The notes under the pieces are model-generated. The model worked only from the letters and a program-made list of their open reading frames with translations, made no database searches and had not been told where the DNA came from. Position numbers and translations under genes: made by a program. DNA of 64,000 bases from Ciona savignyi (lineage: Eukaryota > Chordata > Ascidiacea > Phlebobranchia > Cionidae). Shown piece by piece: positions 38,419 through 48,610 of the stretch. The stretch spans positions 1 through 64,000 of the forward strand of contig CH002765.1 in assembly GCA_000149265.1 (NCBI GenBank). The letters are read 5' to 3'. Position 1 is the first letter of the stretch. Each line of letters begins with the position of its first letter.

Positions 38419-39567
38419 CGATGGCAAAACAAAGATTGAACAGTTTAAAACGGAGACTTTGCTAAAACAATGAACTAAGGCAGGGATGTCCAACCTGCGT
38501 GCCCCGCGGGCCGCACTGCGGCCCACTCTGAGATTTTTGTGCGGCCCGCTAGTCATTTTGACTCCAAGTAGTATTTTGAACTTTGAATCTTAGCCTAATT
38601 AGAAATGTATCAGTTAAGTTCTAGGGGCGCATTAAGAATCAAAATTGCAGAAAGAAACATACTAATGACAAACACTTATCCCATTGACTTTGTATTGTAA
38701 AAATAAGTTTTTGTTTCTTTCTATGCGTGTGTTATTTGTTCCTATTTTCAAAAGTGAAATTAATGGCTTTTAATTGTTTGTTTATGTACCCATTCAGGGT
38801 TGGAATTAAAGGGGAACTGAAGTCAATTTTAAGAATATCTTAATAAATGGAAAAAACTACGCTGATTTCAAAAATCAAATCAGTTTCTTCCAATATTTTT
38901 TTGTTAAAGAGTTATGAGCAAAAATGCATTTCATTTTATGTTAGGGGATTTCCCGTATTACGTCATTGACGTTGTTGAGATTTCGTGCCTATATGCATTG
39001 TACACAATCATGTGCCAGTTTAGAGGTGAATTAGTAACAGAAGCGCCTGCAGGAGCGTTGTATTTTTGTTTTTTTATGGAGACTTAGCATAACACTTGTC
39101 ATATAGCCTAACTGAATGTACGCGCGTGACAGCTTACCTAAAGCGCGCTCATTCAGGCCTGCACGATCCTGGACCTAAGCTGAATGCTGAGGTATACAGG
39201 TCTCGTATTTAAATGACTTTAGAATAATAAGTCTTAGCAATTTATATCATAAATCATAGAAGTGAAGACAGAACAAGAAAACTAGAACAGGAGGCAGTAA
39301 ACTGTAACTGCCAGCAATTTATAGAAATAAACCAGCCATCAATCAAAGATCAGACTATGCGGTGGGAACAGCCTATTTCTTTCATGATTGTTGCTTTTCA
39401 ATATATAGCTATAATCTGCAATATAGACTAGCAATGTTATTATCAAACCCTAGGCTACAAACTGAGAAGTGTGAGGGATTTGGTATACATATGCATAGAA
39501 GTTGTAACTAATTTCTTTTGTTTTCTTTATTTCTAGAGTAAATTTAAGTTAATGTTGTAACACTAAA

Positions 39568-39807
39568 ATGGATGACAGTTTTCAGCATTCTGGCATGGAT
39601 GAAAGAAGTTTTATTGTACACAATAAAATAACACAAATTCAGTCATATGCGTTTAAACCAAGGAAAACGTCTGAAAGTATCTTTGAAGATGCAAGCCCTA
39701 TAGAAGAAAATGTTTATTTAGAAACATTACCTATTGACATGCACTTGGTGCCGTTGCAAAAACTGTATTCTTATGGACACACCGCAACGAATGTTTATGC
39801 TGCATAA
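39568..39807 (+). CDS. Unrecognised small protein inside the THAP element
   Basis: 79 residues from ATG to TAA (MDDSFQHSGMDERSF ... HTATNVYAA), acidic in the middle, preceded by an acceptor-like TTTATTTCTAG at about 39,535. No family recognised. It could be an exon of the element's transposase, a captured host exon, or chance. Confidence 0.35.
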   Translation: MDDSFQHSGMDERSFIVHNKITQIQSYAFKPRKTSESIFEDASPIEENVYLETLPIDMHLVPLQKLYSYGHTATNVYAA

Positions 39808-39880
39808 ATGTACATGCATTTGTACACAAAATAACACCACACTGGACTTGCACTACTAAAAGCCCTTATTTTTCAATTAT

Positions 39881-40225
39881 CTACTTGGATAAAGAAGTTC
39901 TTGAAGTTGCACTTGATGTACTGGGTTGATCACTATGTTTAAAATCATAATCAGAAAAATTAAAAACTGTTGGAACTGTATTTTTCACCAAGTGGTTCGT
40001 TTTCATCATCTTGGCCACTCCATTGGAGTCAAATACAATTTTACTATGATAATCCTTGTCACAAATATGTGCACTACACACTGCGGTTCTTTTTCCAGGT
40101 AGTTTTAGAACGCTTGCATTGTTGTATCCATTGCTTCATCTGTTTTTTGTCGTTGTGAGGAAATCGATGGAAGAGCACAGGTGGATTGGAATTTTGTGTG
40201 CTGTAATAGGAATTTGTACATCCCG
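39881..40225 (-). pseudogene. THAP-domain protein remnant, frameshifted
   Basis: Minus strand. The first part reads YCFAPGCTN...FHRFPHNDKKQMKQW in one frame; the second reads VCSAHICDKDYHSK and NTVPTVF in another. Together these match the C-x4-C...W...C-x2-H and final AVPTxF-like signature of the THAP zinc-finger domain, which several DNA transposases use for DNA binding. The shift lies near 40,105. A Ser-rich tail follows the domain. Confidence 0.65.
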
Positions 40226-41170
40226 GAGCAAAACAATATGCTCCAATCACTCTTCCTTCCTTCTCAGTGGCTTAACTTTAGGCATTTTACAATATCTAAT
40301 AAAAAGAACTAAATTGGAAAAGTGGTATATTCTTATTAACTTATTTGGGTAGTTAAGTACAGATCTATTATATATATTCTTCACTTACTTATCTGAGTGC
40401 TTGCTGTGTACTTATTGTCATACTACACATTGGCTACTCAACTGTGGATTAACTGGTTTATGCAATAAGTGGTATTCTCAACCAGTAGGCTAATGCTCAG
40501 TTTCAATAGCAGCAGACATTAAATGCACCACATACGCAACAGCAAAACATTATACAAACAGCCAATGTAAACCATGAAAGAAATAGGCTGTTCCCACCGC
40601 ATAGTCTAATCTTTGATTGATGGCTGGTTTATTTATATAAATTGCTGGCAGTTACAGTTTAATGCATTCTGTTATAGTTTTCTTGTTCTGTCTTCACTTT
40701 TATGATTTATGATATAAATTGCTAAGACTTATTATTCTAAAGTCATTTAAATACGAGACCTGTATACCTCAGCATTCAGCTTAGGTCCAGGACCGTGCAG
40801 GCCTTAATGACCGGGCTTAAAGTAAGATGTCACCATGTACATTGGTTCAGTAAGGCTATATGACAAGTGTTATGCTAAGTCTCCATAAAAAAAACGAAAA
40901 TAAAACGCTCCTGCAGGCGCTTCTGTTACTAATTCACCTCTAAACTGGCACATGATTGTATACAATGCATAGGTAGAAGCTGCATGGCATCGAGGAATTC
41001 CTAGGAGAGAGTGTTTCATGCGGAACGACAAAAAGAAAAAAGTTTCTTTTTGGAGGCTAAATTTTTACAACGCCATCTGCACTTCTGCAGTGCACCGACA
41101 ACGTGTTGGTAAGTTGAGCGTAGTTTTATTTAAATAACCCTAATCTTTAGTTAACAGTATTATTTTTACA

Positions 41171-41382
41171 GAGATGGAAATAAATGAAAACATATCTGTA
41201 CGCGGCAGTAGCTCCATAATTATTGGAGCTGCTGCCGTCCTTAAAAAGGGGCCAAATATAAAGTAAGTTTAACATTAAGAGGCTTTTATTTATTTTGCAA
41301 TTTTTTCTCTTTACAGTAATCAAGTAAAAAAGCCCTGTTCGCTGTTCCTGTCTATAAGGGCATTCAATGAAAAAAAGGTAAT
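41171..41382 (+). CDS. Possible small spliced coding segment in the TTAA element
   Basis: Two short exons with good borders: TTTTTACAG before 41,171 to AAA|GTAAGT at about 41,263, and CTCTTTACAG before about 41,318 to AAAG|GTAATT. They read MEINENISVRGSSIIIGAAA and NQVKKPCSLFLSIRAFNEKK in continuous phase. Extending downstream soon meets a stop. Weakly supported. Confidence 0.25.
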
Positions 41383-41444
41383 TATTTTTTTTGCCAGGAG
41401 GGATTTCTTTAAACTTTCTTTTGAATAAATATTACCTTTTAAAG

Positions 41445-41776
41445 CAGTGGTTCCCAACCTTTTTGTCTTGGTGACCATCTTAAAATTTTTTTGCAGATTC
41501 CGTGAGCCACACTAATATTCTATCCTTAATGCAAAATTAGAAAGTAGGCAAAAAATGTTTTACTTGCATTTATTAACAAATCAGTGTGATGGTTTATGGA
41601 CCTTGTAGGTCCGCAGCTAAACGTGTATGATGGTCCCCTTAATTATTTTTACCAATTTCAAGTCTTGACTGATTTCTTTTGTATAATATACTACTTTTCT
41701 AATAAAGTTCCAAATTGCTGCCATTGCAAGTTTACAGTCATAGTTTATGACATCACAGTGGACGTATACTGATCTG
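41445..41776. mobile_element. hAT-like fragment
   Basis: Starts CAGTGGTTCCCAACCTTTTT, a common hAT terminus, preceded by TTTTAAAG; the same 8 bases recur after a CTG at 41,776. The right end does not show a good inverted copy, so the 3' border is tentative. Confidence 0.4.
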
Positions 41777-41910
41777 TTTTAAAGGCATTCAATATGAGTT
41801 TTACACATTGCCTTATGCTATTGGTCCCAGAAATTTCAAGCAATTTTTCCTAGCCCAAAATTTTCTTTTGCTTTTGTTTGCGAAGTTCAATGGGACTACC
41901 ATAATAATTC

Positions 41911-42205
41911 GTCCGGTCCGTTAGTCTAACGGTTAAGTGTGTCGCCTTTCAATCGAAAGGTTGCAGGTGCGAAACTGGTCGCTAGCTAGTTGGTTGTGCC
42001 CTTGGGCAAGGCATTTTATGGACATTGCATGAACCCAGCGGATTAATGAGTTCTACCAAATTGAAGGAACGTGTCTATCATATTCAAAACACTGCAATAG
42101 CTCCGGTAACCCGACAATGGGTGCAGGTGACCTGACGATTGCCCGTGTGTTAACCCCCTTGGTTTTCCCATTCACGGGGATAAAGATGAATATCCTATCC
42201 TAATA
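41911..42205 (+). repeat. Full-length tRNA-derived SINE with target duplication
   Basis: Head (GTTAGTCTAACGGTTAAGTG, GGTTGCAGGTGCGAAACTGG), body and ATATCCTATCC tail, flanked by AATAATTC at 41,903-41,910 and 42,206-42,213. The best delimited SINE in the window: 295 bases. Confidence 0.85.
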
Positions 42206-45200
42206 AATAATTCAAGATTTCATTTTTTCAGACAGGGGACAATACCCAAAGGTGCTATGTAAGTGCAATATTTCCAAATTGTATCCTTATTTCGGTTTTG
42301 TCTGTCAATTATGCATTAACATTACAGATGGCTTAACAAAAAAAAATTGTTTGACTGGAGAAGGTGGAAGGAAGACAGGGGAGGAAATGAGAGGGAGGCA
42401 GGCAGACCAAAAAATTAATATTGTGAATGTGAACTGTGTACCACATGGAAAATGCTATCACTATTCTTCGGAACTTTGTTACCTTAAAATTATAATAATG
42501 AACATGAATGTTTTAAAAAGAGTGTTAAAGAGATTCCAACATGCCCAGGAGGCTCTCTCAATATGTCGTTAGAGTTTTTATTACAGAACTCTTCGCTACT
42601 AAATTCTACTTAAGCCCAGTCTGCCAGGTGCTACCACATAGTGGTTGCTTTAGGTGCAATCTTTGTCTCTGGCACAATACAAGTCGCGCCGCTACCACAA
42701 GGATAGCATGACAAACACATCACTTTTGGACTTTTGAAGTGCTAACACTTATGAAGAGTGTGCATGTTACCCTGGCACAAATATATTCCCTCCAGAAGTA
42801 CATTTTCGATTCACTGAAAAATGTGAACATTCCATCTTCAGATAACATTGATGCATGTCGTGTGGGAATGTGTTTACAAGACTCGAGAGTTGACATCATA
42901 TGAGTAATAAACCAATTTGGTCTTTCTTTAAGATACGATGGGATAGTGTCAGAAAATTTCTTCACTAATGAGGACATTCCTCTATTTTCTTTAATATACC
43001 TAAAAAAACATCTTAGTACAAAATATTACAAGACTGGAATTTTACAAAAGAAAGAACAAACAATTATTCAATATTACCGAGATTGGCGAGCAGGAATATA
43101 AACCTCCATTAACGAAGATAAGAGCCCAGAGAATGATTTGTTGTTTTTTGACAAAAAACGTTCTTTAAGAGATCTCGGTTTTGCCTGAAACAAAACTAGG
43201 TAATTTGCTATTAAAACCATCATTCAAACTTGATTTTTTTGCAATTTGATTAAAATTGATACTAAAATATTGCATGTAATAAAAACACAAGTACTGTCAA
43301 ATTGGTATAAGTTTACAGTAAGATGTTGTACTTGGGCAATGCACTTAGCTCTAGCAGATGCAGCAGCAAAACATTATTTACTCAAAGTTTGCAGAAGAAA
43401 AACAGGATTAGGGTACCTTTTAACAGCGTTGGTTGTCGTGGACACGGTATATTTAAAGTGGTACTTTTTAAACCCCCAAATCCAACGCTAAAAAAAATAG
43501 TTACGTTACGAGAGCTCACATCAAATTAGTTTAGTTTGTATACATTATAAAACAAACAAATGTTAGTTAAAACTTGAAATGGTTAAAAAATAATTACTAA
43601 TATATGTATTTATATTTTATTTTAATGGCTATAATAAATAGGTTTTTATACCTCTTTCACCGGCAACCATATTTTTGAAATATAGTTTTTAAATTTCTGG
43701 TTTTGCCACAGCTCTGACAATTTTAATGACTCCAGCGCAGATTCAAATTCCTTGGTGTCTCTTGCATCAGCAACCATGTTAAGAGCTTCCATACATTCAG
43801 CGCTGTGTTCGGACATGCAGTTTTCTCCCTTAGCAATCCACCGTTTCCATGCTTGTTTACGATGAAAATCGCACAAGAGTACCGAACAATCTAAATGATA
43901 GACATATTATATTAGTACTTTTATACGATAACACAAAATTGTTACATTATTATGAAATTTGTTTCCGTAAAAATCCAAACCATGGCATTAAAGTTTTACT
44001 GTTTAGCTGTAAAATTACTATAAACCGGAGTTACTAGTGTAATATCATCGGTCGCTTTATATTGTAGAATTGTGCAAAGTAAATAAATATCTTTCTAATT
44101 TACCACTCACTAGTAAACACCTCCTCAAATGCATTGATTCCTTTTTTTGGGGATATTGCTGTTGATAACATCTATATTGTACAGGGTATTTTTTATATGT
44201 GGCCTGAAATAAACGCTATTATCAGCATGCTTCGCTTGGTACTCTTCTACCATATGTTCCACATTAACTTGGTCCAATTTACTAAAGCGATTTTTTATGT
44301 TTTGGTGATTCATTTTGGTATAAATTTTTTTTCGTTCCGGAAAATATCGCCGGTTTTCAATATTTACAGATTTTCCTTCTGGGAACAGTGTGCTATCAGT
44401 TTGTACTTTTAATTTTAATATACGTCGCATTTCGTCGACGTTTTTAATTCCTTCCATAACATAATTGTTAATCAGTTGTGCAATTCGTTTATCCATGGTC
44501 TGAGATATACCATCTTGCCCTCCCAATACGTGATTAGTGTGGTTTTTCGCATTGGAATAGTTGAGAAATATAAGCACCTTTGCATCAATTACTTTATTCC
44601 CGGTATCAGCTGCAAGTTTTAAATCCAAAATTGCTTTGGTCCTGCTGTTTTTAGTCGAATCAGCTGCAAGCTAAAAATCAAATCAAAATAAATTTTCCTT
44701 CGTGTTCATGAGTTATCTGCCTGATTACTGATTTGAGTGGGGATGCCTTGCTAAGGATTCACAAGTAAACGGTTAGAGTCTGTTGAACATATTCTTTAAT
44801 CTCACCTTGAAATTAGGATAGTACATCCTTTGATGCATTGTTATTCGGGCGTGACAGTCCAACTTTTTAGTAGGTTGATACATGGCACGCATGACAGAAA
44901 TAGCTTCTGTATGATCATCCTTTTCTTTCTAGTGTAAAAATTTAATATTAGTCTAGCATAGTTGAAACCTCTGGCGGATCTAGAACAAAATAGTAGGAGT
45001 TTCGTGAACAAAGCAAGCACAACTTTTTGTCCAGAGAGCATTTTTTTTTGTAAAAAGGGAAGTTCTGAACCCTGTAAAGACTACTGGGATCTGGCGTTGG
45101 TTAAAACATAAGTACAGTACCATATTACAATGCAATGATTTATTTAATATAGAAGATTAATTAGGTTATATTACCAACTCTCTTTCGGCTTTTTGTTTCG

Positions 45201-45904
45201 GTTTAAAAGCTTTATGTCTATCTGGTCCATGATGACAACGCAGAACTTTTGATCCGCTAAGAGGAGTGTATGGAACATATTCCTTCCAACTTCCATTTGA
45301 AAAATGGCTTGTCAACTCCCAACGTCTAAACTTTTTTGGGAAATCTATAATGTTAAATATGTGTAAACTTCTAATTAACGCCTAGAACGAAAAAAAAAAT
45401 ATATACCAGTTATGGGCATCATCATATTCAGAGGGGCACAAAATTTAAAAATATTTAAAACCAGTAGTAAATTGGTGGCAGTTTACATGGGAGATTAGTT
45501 AAAGCATCATCAAAGCGGCAGTCGTCCTTTAAATCCTTAATGAATATAAACTTTTTGTCGTAGGGTACTTACTTCACCTTTATTTTGTTGCATCAATAAA
45601 ACTAGAACAGCTATTTTAAAGAAATTAATTCTATTATAATGTCACCAAATAGAGATTTGGTCGCAATACCTTTATACAAGTTACCTTCTTTTTGAAATTT
45701 GGTTGTCTGAACTGTTACAAATCTGTAGCAGTTTTCAGCTTCAAAAGAAGCAACCCAATGTAGTGCTTCTTCCAAATTATTAAAATGTCAAATTTCTTTA
45801 ATATTATCCTCAGGACCTTTTTCTTAATAGGAAATAAAAAATAAATTTAAACATTTGACATACAAAAAAAAACAACTTATCGGTACTATATAGAAAAATG
45901 CTAC

Positions 45905-45997
45905 TACAATATGATCTGACGATTGCCCATGTGTTAATTCCCTTGGTTTTCCAATTCACAGGGATAAACATGAATATATTTTCTATCCTATCCTATA
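45905..45997 (+). repeat. tRNA-derived SINE, tail fragment
   Basis: GATCTGACGATTGCCCATGT through ATAAACATGAATAT and a TATCCTATCCTAT tail. Confidence 0.6.
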
Positions 45998-46017
45998 CAC
46001 TATTTGTGTGAAAACTA

Positions 46018-46115
46018 ACTCTAAGCTCTAACGATAATCTCAACCCCAACACTAATCTCAACTCTAACCCCAACCTTAACGCTAATCTCTACCTGAACAC
46101 TAATCCTAACCCAAC
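46018..46115 (+). repeat. Degenerate CTAACC-type simple repeat
   Basis: Irregular units such as CTAATCTCAACC, CTAACCCC and CTAATCCTAACCC over about 100 bases, immediately after the SINE tail; loosely telomere-like. Confidence 0.5.
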
Positions 46116-46956
46116 TAGTCAACCACGGGGTCGTTGTACATTGCACCAGTATCGATATATTACCGGTACTTAATCTGTGAATAACAGTTTACTAACTGCT
46201 GCCTTTATATTCATCATACCGCATATTGTTTTTCTAGATTTTCTGGATCTTGAACAAGGAGGTGCGGTTTGAAAATCATCTTCACTATCTAAACTGTCTT
46301 CCAACTTGACAACAACTGAAGACTAAAATAAAACCACTGTTAACAAAACACTCTGTTTGATTAGGTCTATGCTGTATGCTAACTGAATAGGCTAGTAGGC
46401 TATTGCGTAAGCCAAATTTACTAACATATACCACAGGCCTAGCTGTAACTAAAGTAAACATTTTTGGTATTTCTCCCTACGAACTAAAGTAACCGTACAC
46501 AGGCCTATGCTATGATTTACGGTATATAAATGTACTCACAGACATCCTTTATTCGCAATCTATTGAACGAAGGTCAATCAAATATTTTAAATGTTTTCCT
46601 GTAAAACAAAAGTAGTGAGAAAGGTTATAAAATGAAACCAACGCCATTGCTCAACTTAGCAGACGAAGTGGTCGGTGGACTGAAAAAAAAACTTTTTTCT
46701 TTCGTCGTTCCGCATGAAACACTCTCTCCTAGGAATTCCTCGATGCCATGCAGCTTCTACCCAATGCATATAGGCACGAAATCTCAACAACGTCAATGAC
46801 GTAATACGGGAAATCCCCTAACATAAAATGAAATGCATTTTTGCTCATAACTCTTTAACAAAAAAATATTGGAAGAAACTGATTTGATTTTTGAAATCAG
46901 CGTAGTTTTTTCCATTTATTAAGATATTCTTAAAATTGACTTCAGTTCCCCTTTAA

Positions 46957-47514
46957 GGGATCGCGCATTACAAAATTTAACAAAATCGCAAAAATATAAA
47001 TTACCGGTACTGATTTCGCGCACTTTTAATAATAAATCCTCAACACGTTAATATAACATATTTTATAACATAACATATTCCTTCAACGTAACATTATTTA
47101 TTTACCTTGGCTTTACTTTTCATTATTGGCGTATAATAAGCATTTCTATCACAAGGCAAGAATCGCCATTATGCGTTCATATACCTTGATTCCTTTATTT
47201 ATGATTGGCCAGATGCGACACACCCCTTTTGGATTTACGTATATTGCAATTTATCATACTACTAATAAACGGTACTGTCTGCTTTATGAAATAAAAATCG
47301 TTCTGGTCGTTTAAGGCAATTTATCATAACCAAACATTTTTAAGAGCTTACGCGCGAAAACTATTTTCTACTTACCCACACATTTCGCAAATTCTTTCAA
47401 AACCATTAGTTCAAACCCTGCCATTTTTAATGATATTTAATAGGTTCTGCGGCCCATTGAATTATTTCAAGTGACAATGCGGCCCATTACAATAAAAGGT
47501 TGGAACATCCGCTG
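46957..47514. other. Right-hand non-coding part of the hAT insertion
   Basis: No coding signal beyond short open frames. Contains GGCCCATT subterminal motifs matching the left end. Confidence 0.45.
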
Positions 47515-47615
47515 AACTAAGGCAATAGGTACCGTTCTAGAAATGAACAATCTGTTGAAAAATGGATACGCCGAAGAAATACCACAGCGAGCTCATTTAG
47601 CACTTCGCGACGCCT

Positions 47616-48566
47616 GTGGTACCTTGCCCCATCACGCCAGTTTTCAACCCACGCAAGCCGGACAAACTGCGGATTGTATTCGACTGCACAGCCCAATATA
47701 AAGGTACTTCTTTAAATCAAGTGCTAATGCAAGGTCCAGACCTAGTTAATAACTTGGTTGGAGTATTAACTCGTTTTCGCAAACATTTTGTAGCGATAAC
47801 TGCCGATATAGAATCTATGTTCCATCAGGTTAATGTAGACCCTCGTGATCGAGACTGCTTGCGATTTTTGTGGTGGCCACAAGGAGATTTGTCAGTTGAA
47901 CCCAAACCACACAGAATGACCGTTCATCTATTCGGTGCAACGTCCTCTCCATCATGTGCAGCATTCTGTCTCGGTCAGTCTGCCATAGACTTCGGCGGTC
48001 AGTACGAATCCTACGTAACAAGCATCGTGGAACGAAATTTTTATGTTGACGACTGCTTGGTGTCTGTTCCAAGTGTCGATGTTGGCATTCGAGTGGTTAA
48101 AGAGTTGCAAAAACTCCTGTCTGAAGCTGGCTTTAGATTGACCAAGTGGCTTTCAAATAGCGCGGAAATAGTCAATTCCGTTAACATCGAGGATCGGGCG
48201 AAATCGGTGAAAGTGGTATCAGCGAACGATAATGTACAAGAAAAGGTGCTTGGAATTACGTGGGACGTACAATCGGATCAATTTAAATTTACTGCTTCAT
48301 TACCCAACAAACCGTCCTCGAAACGCGGAATGCTATCGACCGTCAACTCGCTTTTTGATCCTCTAGGCTTCGTTGCACCTATAACGTTAGAAGCTCGACT
48401 TATTTTTAGAAGTCTATGTCACCAAGAACTGGAGTGGGATGACCGCATGCCGGAGAGCGATTGTACAAGGTGGGAAACCTGGTTGGACAGTTTGCCCAGC
48501 CTGCGCTCCGTGTCAGTACCGCGAAGCATGGGTTTGGACCATTCTAACGACTTACAACAGCATTAA
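47616..48566 (+). CDS. BEL/Pao reverse transcriptase (copy 1)
   Basis: 316 residues with DKLRIVFDCTAQYKG (finger/palm start), ITADIESMFHQV (first catalytic Asp), LFGATSSPSCA and NFYVDDCL (catalytic YVDD). This would copy the element RNA into DNA. The start used is only the first ATG in frame; homologous sequence begins further upstream in other frames. A frameshift at about 48,555 separates it from the RNase H part. Confidence 0.85.
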   Translation: MVPCPITPVFNPRKPDKLRIVFDCTAQYKGTSLNQVLMQGPDLVNNLVGVLTRFRKHFVAITADIESMFHQVNVDPRDRDCLRFLWWPQGDLSVEPKPHRMTVHLFGATSSPSCAAFCLGQSAIDFGGQYESYVTSIVERNFYVDDCLVSVPSVDVGIRVVKELQKLLSEAGFRLTKWLSNSAEIVNSVNIEDRAKSVKVVSANDNVQEKVLGITWDVQSDQFKFTASLPNKPSSKRGMLSTVNSLFDPLGFVAPITLEARLIFRSLCHQELEWDDRMPESDCTRWETWLDSLPSLRSVSVPRSMGLDHSNDLQQH

Positions 48567-48610
48567 ATGCACTATACTTCGTTGATGCTTCAAAGGTTGC
48601 CTATGGGGCT

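Larger units (their letters stand above)
38999..40964. mobile_element. THAP-carrying inverted-repeat transposon, 2.0 kb
   Basis: Ends TGTACACAATCATGTGCC and (inverted) TGTATACAATCATGTGCC, terminal repeats about 400 bases long, flanked by ATGCAT (38,993-38,998 and 40,965-40,970). The empty site is preserved in the other terminal repeat of the host TTAA element near 46,755. Contains a plus-strand open frame and a minus-strand THAP remnant. Confidence 0.7.
42720..46322 (-). pseudogene. Decayed multi-exon transposase, MULE/CARF-like, of the TTAA element
   Basis: Minus-strand exon-like pieces: about 46,190-46,322 (acidic, KLEDSLDSEDDFQTAPP), 45,685-45,795 (EEALHWVASFEAENCYRF), 45,175-45,344 (KVLRCHHGPDRHKAFKP), 44,806-44,928 (KKLDCHARITMHQRMYYP), 44,111-44,670 (NRRYFPERKKIYTKM), 43,646-43,890 (CDFHRKQAWKRWI), and 42,720-42,999. 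The C-x-HHG, C-A-I and RRxFP motifs recall the CARF/ALS2CR8-like and MULE-type transposase family (from memory of motifs). Frameshifts (an A-run near 44,140) and a stop in the 45.8 kb exon indicate decay. It would have catalysed mobility of the TTAA element. Confidence 0.55.
38810..46952. mobile_element. TTAA-flanked DNA transposon, 8.1 kb
   Basis: Inverted ends AGGGGAACTGAAGTCAATTT, flanked by TTAA at 38,806-38,809 and 46,953-46,956. Terminal repeats are close for about 190 bases and recognisable for 300 (the left one is interrupted by the THAP element). TTAA duplications occur in piggyBac and Kolobok superfamilies; the coding remnant on minus looks MULE/CARF-like, so the class is unsettled. 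Confidence 0.7.
38481..47514. mobile_element. hAT-type insertion, 9.0 kb with nested cargo
   Basis: Ends CAGGGATGTCCAACC and the reverse complement of CAGCGGATGTTCCAACC, flanked by the exact 8-bp duplication AACTAAGG (38,473-38,480 and 47,515-47,522). Subterminal GCGGGCCGC/GCGGCCC motifs are typical of a hAT group. Only about 325 bases on the left and 560 on the right belong to it; the rest is the TTAA element. No hAT transposase is seen, so it was non-autonomous. Confidence 0.75.

Noticed and set aside
42252-42572. 106-residue plus-strand frame in the TTAA element
   Set aside because: Antisense to the better supported minus-strand transposase remnant and out of phase with the upstream small exons.
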